From NCBI GenBank assembly GCA_024958795.1, contig JANXHP010000011.1, forward strand, positions 1 through 36,411: 36,411 nt of DNA, written 5' to 3'. The DNA comes from Candidatus Poseidoniaceae archaeon (lineage in GTDB: Archaea; Thermoplasmatota; Poseidoniia; Poseidoniales; Poseidoniaceae). Positions 32,398 through 36,411 of this stretch are shown here, piece after piece (position 1 is the stretch's first letter; each line of letters opens with the position of its first letter). The translations under genes were made by a program, and so were the position numbers. The notes beneath the pieces were generated by a model that searched no databases, was not told the origin of the DNA, and worked only from the letters and a program-made list of their open reading frames with translations.

Positions 32398-33807
32398 TCA
32401 CACCTTGAATCGCTTTTCTAACTCTGCTACTCGCTCTGGATTACAGAACATAGTTAATCGGTCACCTTCAATAATCAATTTATTAGGAGAAGGCCTCATA
32501 TTTTCCCACTTATTGACATCTACCTGCCTTTGAATAAATGCTATTCGCATCCACTCAGGGAAATTCGCTTCAGATATTTTCATTCCACAGAATTTTGTAG
32601 AATCCTTTACTGGTAATGAGATTCCAATAATTTCAGGAATTGTAGACAATAATGCATATGCACCCGTGGTTTTTGTGTGGATTAGAGCTAATAGATTATC
32701 AACAGCAACTCGCTTTCTATCAACTGCAAAGGTAATACCCATACGTTGAGTAACTTTGACCAAATCTGCATCGTATAGCATCAAACCAGTTCTTTGCACA
32801 CCCATGTCACTAGCCAACAATGCGGCTGCAATACATGCGTGGTCATCTTTCAAAGCTGCAATTGCAATATGGTGCTCAGAAATACCAATTTCCTTCAGCA
32901 TTTCTCTATCTAAATGGTCCCCGTGAATCACTTCAATATTCGGATTTGCACCAGTCTTTGTTCCTGAAAAATTGTTAGCCTTTTGTAGATCTCTTTCAAT
33001 CATTGTCACCGAAGCACCCGATGAAAGCCACTTATCTGCAACTCGTTGACCAATCTTATTAGCGCCAATAATTGCAACCTTGGGAGAAGATGGGAAATTT
33101 TTTGGCTGATGTCCAAATATTTTCAAAATATGGTTGAAACTTGAAGTTCCTGTAGTTGCTACAGCGATTTTGTCATTTGGAACAAGAACAAATTCTCCAT
33201 CTGGCACGATACTTTTCTCACCTTCACGCTTTACACCAATAATCAATGGTAACTCACCATCGATATTGTCTGCAGCCTCCTTTAAACTCAAGAAAATTAC
33301 ATCCGTTGCATCATTTGTAACATCCAATTCAATTACAAAAGCATCATGTCCAAAGGGAATAACATCTTCAATTCCTGGAGTTTTCAAACCTAGATGAAGG
33401 CGATCGATTGCCCCATCAAGTGGATTTACTACATGGTTTACCTTTGCCCACTCTACCAAATATCCATTATTCTGTTCCTCAACAAACTTGCTGTCCCTAA
33501 CACGACAAATTGACAACAAGTCTTTGCCGCCCTTAGAAGCGCTGGTATGTTCTGCTAATGTACATGCTAACAAATTTCTTTCATCAGAGTTAGTTACTGC
33601 AATAAACACTTCCGCTTCTACAATTCCAGCCTCAATCAATTTCTCTCTTGAAATAAAATCACCATGAATCACAAGTGCATCGAGGTTTTGAGCATTTTTC
33701 ACAGCTCTAGAATCTGAATCAACTAGTACAACATCCAAATCTTCAGCCCTCAATGCTTTGGCCAAATCAGTACCAACTCTTCCCGCTCCACCTATTATTA
33801 CTCTCAT
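32398..33807 (-). CDS. trkA: Trk K+ regulatory protein TrkA (two RCK domains)
   Basis: TrkA is a cytoplasmic ring protein that binds NAD(H) or ATP and opens the TrkH pore. The 469-residue protein has two Rossmann RCK-N domains, with GGAGRVGTDLA (residues 6-16) and IGANKIGQRVA (about 248-258), each followed by an RCK-C domain (about 140-225 and 385-469). The acidic ribose ligand is Asp30 of VVLVDSD in the first, and Glu of MIERD in the second. The tandem arrangement is the full-length bacterial/archaeal TrkA layout. ATG 33807 follows GGTGA, whose TGA is the transglutaminase stop codon, giving a coupled start; trkH overlaps the other end. Confidence 0.96.
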   Translation of the reverse strand: MRVIIGGAGRVGTDLAKALRAEDLDVVLVDSDSRAVKNAQNLDALVIHGDFISREKLIEAGIVEAEVFIAVTNSDERNLLACTLAEHTSASKGGKDLLSICRVRDSKFVEEQNNGYLVEWAKVNHVVNPLDGAIDRLHLGLKTPGIEDVIPFGHDAFVIELDVTNDATDVIFLSLKEAADNIDGELPLIIGVKREGEKSIVPDGEFVLVPNDKIAVATTGTSSFNHILKIFGHQPKNFPSSPKVAIIGANKIGQRVADKWLSSGASVTMIERDLQKANNFSGTKTGANPNIEVIHGDHLDREMLKEIGISEHHIAIAALKDDHACIAAALLASDMGVQRTGLMLYDADLVKVTQRMGITFAVDRKRVAVDNLLALIHTKTTGAYALLSTIPEIIGISLPVKDSTKFCGMKISEANFPEWMRIAFIQRQVDVNKWENMRPSPNKLIIEGDRLTMFCNPERVAELEKRFKV

Positions 33808-33811
33808 GATA

Positions 33812-35374
33812 TCACCAAAATGTTTCTGCGTATTTCTTCACCTGATATGGAGAACCACCTGTTAACTCAAAATCACCAGTTGCATAACTTCGTTCTCGTT
33901 CAATACCATTAGTTTGAGTTATTGGATGATAGAAATTATTCAATTTTGTTGCAGTTTCATCAGACTCTTCAATCCAATCAATATAGCCAGTAGGTGTATT
34001 CAGTAACCACTTATTGTTGACGACATCAACTGCACCATTAACAAAACAAGAATTTCGTTCAATATTATTTTCATCACACCATTCATCACTCATCGGTAGT
34101 TGAATATAGCCCCAAGCATGTGCCTCCCATGTCTCATAGTTCATATCGGTCAAAGCACCGAAAACAAACCATCCCGGTATGCCTTTCACACGAAGTAGGC
34201 TAAGGAAGGCATTGGTTTGCTCATCACAATCTCCTTGACCATCATTTAGGCATGAGGGGCCACTTCTAGCAACAACTGGAGCAAATGAATCATAAGCAAT
34301 TTTTTCGTGCAGATAATCAAATGCTGCTCTTGAAAAAGCGTATGCATTATCTTGCATTCCCTCTGGTATAGATGCACTAATTATTTCAGCAGTTGAGATA
34401 ACAATGTCAGCCTGTGAATTTATCGCATAACCAGCAGGAGAGCCTCTGTTATACCACTTATCATCATTAAACTCATAGAACTTTTGCCCATCATCTCTAT
34501 TTTGAATGTCGGAAAAATTCCCACTATTATCAACACCAATTCCATTTTCCATTCCAGCGATTCTCGAATCAACTCTCGCTCCATTGTGCCATGAATATGA
34601 TGTTGAGTGAACTCCAACAGAATATGTGAAACTACTGGATTCACCAGGGCCTAAATTGACCAATACTTTTACGCAATTACTGACAGAACAATAATCATCA
34701 CCAATTCCTATACCAGGCCACCAGATTTCATGTCCGTTTGTAGTGACTAATTTTTCAGAAGCAGATCTTACTGGAAAACCACTGGTTGGAACAGCATATT
34801 CTTCCCCACCGAAACTAATACTAATCGCAGTAGTTATTTGGATTGAAGTCGGAATTTCCGCAGAATCTCCATTTGTATATTCAAATCCATAAGGTGAGCC
34901 CTGTGTAGAACTGACGGCGGGGGGTATTGCCAAATTTTCCATCATGTATCCACTCGGCCCAGAGTTCGAGACAAATACGGTTTTCTCAAGAGTGTATGAA
35001 GCTTCTATCGGGTACAAGTGATATGGCGAAACAGCAGATTGGATGTATTCTTGAATGCCTGCCCATTGAGCAATAACTTGCTCTCTCGCCTGTGGAGATA
35101 ACATAATGAAGGCCACCAGTGATAACATTACAAAACTACGAAAACGATTTTTCTTTCTTTTCAATATGTTTTTTGTTCTCCCAGTATGAGTTTGTACAAA
35201 CCCTTTCTCGGTTGGTTTTGTAGTCATTTTGTAGGAAGTTGCTAGTGATCCTTGATTGAATTGTTGCTCAAGTCTGAAATTACTTGAATTCAAATTTGCA
35301 AGAACGCGTCCACAGGAATAGCAGATTGAATCTCCCGATTCAGTGGTCGCTCTACAATAAGGGCAAGAACCCAT
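33812..35374 (-). CDS. Membrane-anchored transglutaminase-like protein with zinc ribbon
   Basis: From ATG 35374 the 520-residue protein has a cytoplasmic zinc ribbon (Cys4, Cys7, Cys18, Cys21; CPYC and CYSC), a polar linker and a basic patch (ILKRKKNRFRS). One membrane helix (about 79-93, FVMLSLVAFIMLS) leads to a large outer part. A beta-rich region (about 120-320) is followed by a transglutaminase-like core with Cys383 in DGQGDCDEQTNAF, His419 in WEAHAWGYIQ and Asp450 in GAVDVVNN: the usual Cys-His-Asp triad of papain-like transglutaminases and proteases. The substrate is unknown; it may cross-link or cleave a surface protein. ATG at 35407 and GTG at 35425 are alternatives. The stop overlaps the trkA Shine-Dalgarno. 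Confidence 0.85.
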   Translation of the reverse strand: MGSCPYCRATTESGDSICYSCGRVLANLNSSNFRLEQQFNQGSLATSYKMTTKPTEKGFVQTHTGRTKNILKRKKNRFRSFVMLSLVAFIMLSPQAREQVIAQWAGIQEYIQSAVSPYHLYPIEASYTLEKTVFVSNSGPSGYMMENLAIPPAVSSTQGSPYGFEYTNGDSAEIPTSIQITTAISISFGGEEYAVPTSGFPVRSASEKLVTTNGHEIWWPGIGIGDDYCSVSNCVKVLVNLGPGESSSFTYSVGVHSTSYSWHNGARVDSRIAGMENGIGVDNSGNFSDIQNRDDGQKFYEFNDDKWYNRGSPAGYAINSQADIVISTAEIISASIPEGMQDNAYAFSRAAFDYLHEKIAYDSFAPVVARSGPSCLNDGQGDCDEQTNAFLSLLRVKGIPGWFVFGALTDMNYETWEAHAWGYIQLPMSDEWCDENNIERNSCFVNGAVDVVNNKWLLNTPTGYIDWIEESDETATKLNNFYHPITQTNGIERERSYATGDFELTGGSPYQVKKYAETFW

Positions 35375-35427
35375 ATATTTCCGGCTATGCGGGAGTTGTA
35401 TAACCATTGCTAGCGGAAAGCCCACGA

Positions 35428-35499
35428 AAGTGCTTATTTGCTATGATTTACAAAATATCGGATAAATAATCAACAGTATCCTTTGTAAATAAGTGCTTA
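35428..35499. repeat. Direct and inverted repeats upstream of the transglutaminase gene
   Basis: AAGTGCTTA occurs at 35428-35436 and 35491-35499. Between them a perfect 9-base inverted repeat, ATTTACAAA (35446-35454) and TTTGTAAAT (35482-35490), has a 27-base spacer. The cluster lies in the gap between the 254-residue membrane protein and the transglutaminase-trk operon and probably holds its promoter and operator sites. Confidence 0.5.
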
Positions 35500-35521
35500 C
35501 TTAGTTACAATAATAATTAGT

Positions 35522-36286
35522 TCACTCTTCTTCTCCAATAGTGCCTTTTGAACGCTTTTCCCTCTCATTTGAGGCCCAAATTCTTCGCAATCTTCGCCTT
35601 GCAGGTTTTGGTATAGATGCCCAAATCCAATCCTCTATTTTTGAGTCAACAATCATCATCATCGAACCGATAAATATCCATCCAAATGGATCAAAAATTG
35701 AATAATATATTGTGGTTAACAATGCAATTCTCCATGCAGTTGACCGTATAACAGCCCCCCATTTTTTCCCATTCAACATCATATATCCCTGATGTGCAGT
35801 AATCATTGCTTCACATCTTGGGGTTAGTATTGCAAGTGCTGCAATAGTTAGTACCATTTTAAAAGAAAAAATCTCATCATCAAGTTGAATATATCTAAAA
35901 ATTAAGACCATCGCAGTCATTCCACCGATTGCAAGCCCTAGAGCCCAACCACTAGTAGGGTGAGATCCACCCTTCCTCACTCTCTCTCTTCGCAGCAGCA
36001 AGTGGACTGCAATAGATAGCATTAGCGCTAATAATAGCAAAGAAATTGGATGGGGAATTTTAGCCCCATCACCATTGTTTGCATATTCAACATACGGCAT
36101 GAATAACGAACTATCGCAAAAGGTTGCATAAAACATTCCAACAATAATTCCCCAAAATATTTGATTCCAAGCAGTTGGTAAATCATAAAATCCAGCATAC
36201 TTTGTCATCATCCCCCTCCAACCCAGTGTCATACCGATTAGAGCAGAGAATGTGGCGACCTGAAATAACACTGGTGCAGATACCAT
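35522..36286 (-). CDS. Polytopic membrane protein, function unknown
   Basis: The 254-residue protein has about seven hydrophobic helices: near residues 4-23, 41-57, 80-97, 113-130, 142-157, 182-196 and 199-217. A basic loop (LLRRERVRKGG) follows the third helix. The C-terminus (IPKPARRRLRRIWASNEREK) is strongly basic and likely cytoplasmic, ending in acidic GEEE. No transporter or enzyme motif is recognised. The ATG at 36286 is preceded in frame by a stop (TGA at 36305-36307), and no Shine-Dalgarno is visible. It reads in the same direction as the transglutaminase-trk genes, 147 bases upstream of the chosen transglutaminase start. The last 125 bases of the window (36287-36411) show no supportable gene. 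Confidence 0.7.
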   Translation of the reverse strand: MVSAPVLFQVATFSALIGMTLGWRGMMTKYAGFYDLPTAWNQIFWGIIVGMFYATFCDSSLFMPYVEYANNGDGAKIPHPISLLLLALMLSIAVHLLLRRERVRKGGSHPTSGWALGLAIGGMTAMVLIFRYIQLDDEIFSFKMVLTIAALAILTPRCEAMITAHQGYMMLNGKKWGAVIRSTAWRIALLTTIYYSIFDPFGWIFIGSMMMIVDSKIEDWIWASIPKPARRRLRRIWASNEREKRSKGTIGEEE

Positions 36287-36411
36287 ATTGTCTTGCAGTT
36301 GAGTTCACTTCTTCAATCAATTGATGAAAATGCCGCCATTGATTAACTTTGAATGTTACTTGGCCAAAGCCGCAATTTGTTATGCGTATGTTCAAACGCA
36401 ACCTATGGTTG

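Noticed and set aside
36183-36411. A minus-strand reading frame open to the window edge that could be the end of an upstream gene
   Set aside because: It overlaps the well-supported membrane protein by about 100 bases and has no recognisable motif; a chance frame is more likely.
1-36411. CRISPR arrays, tRNA or rRNA genes, insertion sequences, integrases
   Set aside because: None of the gene-free intervals exceeds about 170 bases, and none shows spaced direct repeats of CRISPR type, cloverleaf patterns or transposase ends.

Overview
The window is chromosomal DNA of an archaeon. It encodes archaeal or eukaryote-like informational proteins throughout: uS12/uS7, the exosome (Rrp4, Rrp41, Rrp42), SBDS, proteasome alpha, eL43 (L37Ae), KEOPS Pcc1, prefoldin beta, TiaS, archaeal-type GlyRS, RFC large subunit, an Lhr helicase and Dph6. 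Base composition is AT-rich by eye. Genes are tightly packed and many starts have a strong GAGGTGA-type Shine-Dalgarno, often overlapping the previous stop codon. An archaeosortase-like protein next to a giant lectin/LamG/EF-hand surface protein, and the mixed euryarchaeal gene set, suggest a marine planktonic euryarchaeon (Marine Group II / Poseidoniia or a relative). That placement is inference, since no rRNA gene is present.

Layout: (1) 1-988, minus: the start of a str-type ribosomal operon (uS12 then uS7, cut by the left edge). (2) 1148-3971, plus: a UbiD-family decarboxylase (candidate isoprenoid gene), a TPR protein and a Nudix hydrolase. (3) 3984-10847, minus: the archaeal exosome superoperon, in transcription order psmA, SBDS, rrp4, rrp41, rrp42, eL43, pcc1, prefoldin beta, a DHH phosphoesterase and an unnamed TPR-like protein. 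(4) 11016-16818: dph6 (plus), purB, small membrane proteins, a P-loop-like protein without its lysine, tiaS and a GmhB-like HAD phosphatase. (5) 16904-21624, plus: the archaeosortase-like membrane protease and a 1245-residue surface protein. (6) 21633-26909, minus: an unusually long Lhr helicase. (7) 27078-30771: a dicluster ferredoxin (minus), glyS and rfcL (plus). (8) 30776-36286, minus: a multi-pass membrane protein, a membrane-anchored transglutaminase-like protein, trkA and trkH.

The exosome block ties RNA decay, ribosome maturation, protein folding and proteolysis into one transcriptional neighbourhood. The last block links K+ uptake (TrkH pore, TrkA gating subunit) to a predicted surface transglutaminase through stop/Shine-Dalgarno overlaps. 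The archaeosortase and surface-protein pair probably serves the cell envelope. No rRNA, tRNA, CRISPR array, insertion sequence or integrase was seen. The longest gene-free stretches are about 168 bases (10848-11015 and 26910-27077), and both hold possible regulatory repeats. Start codons were refined where a Shine-Dalgarno or family alignment pointed to an internal start.
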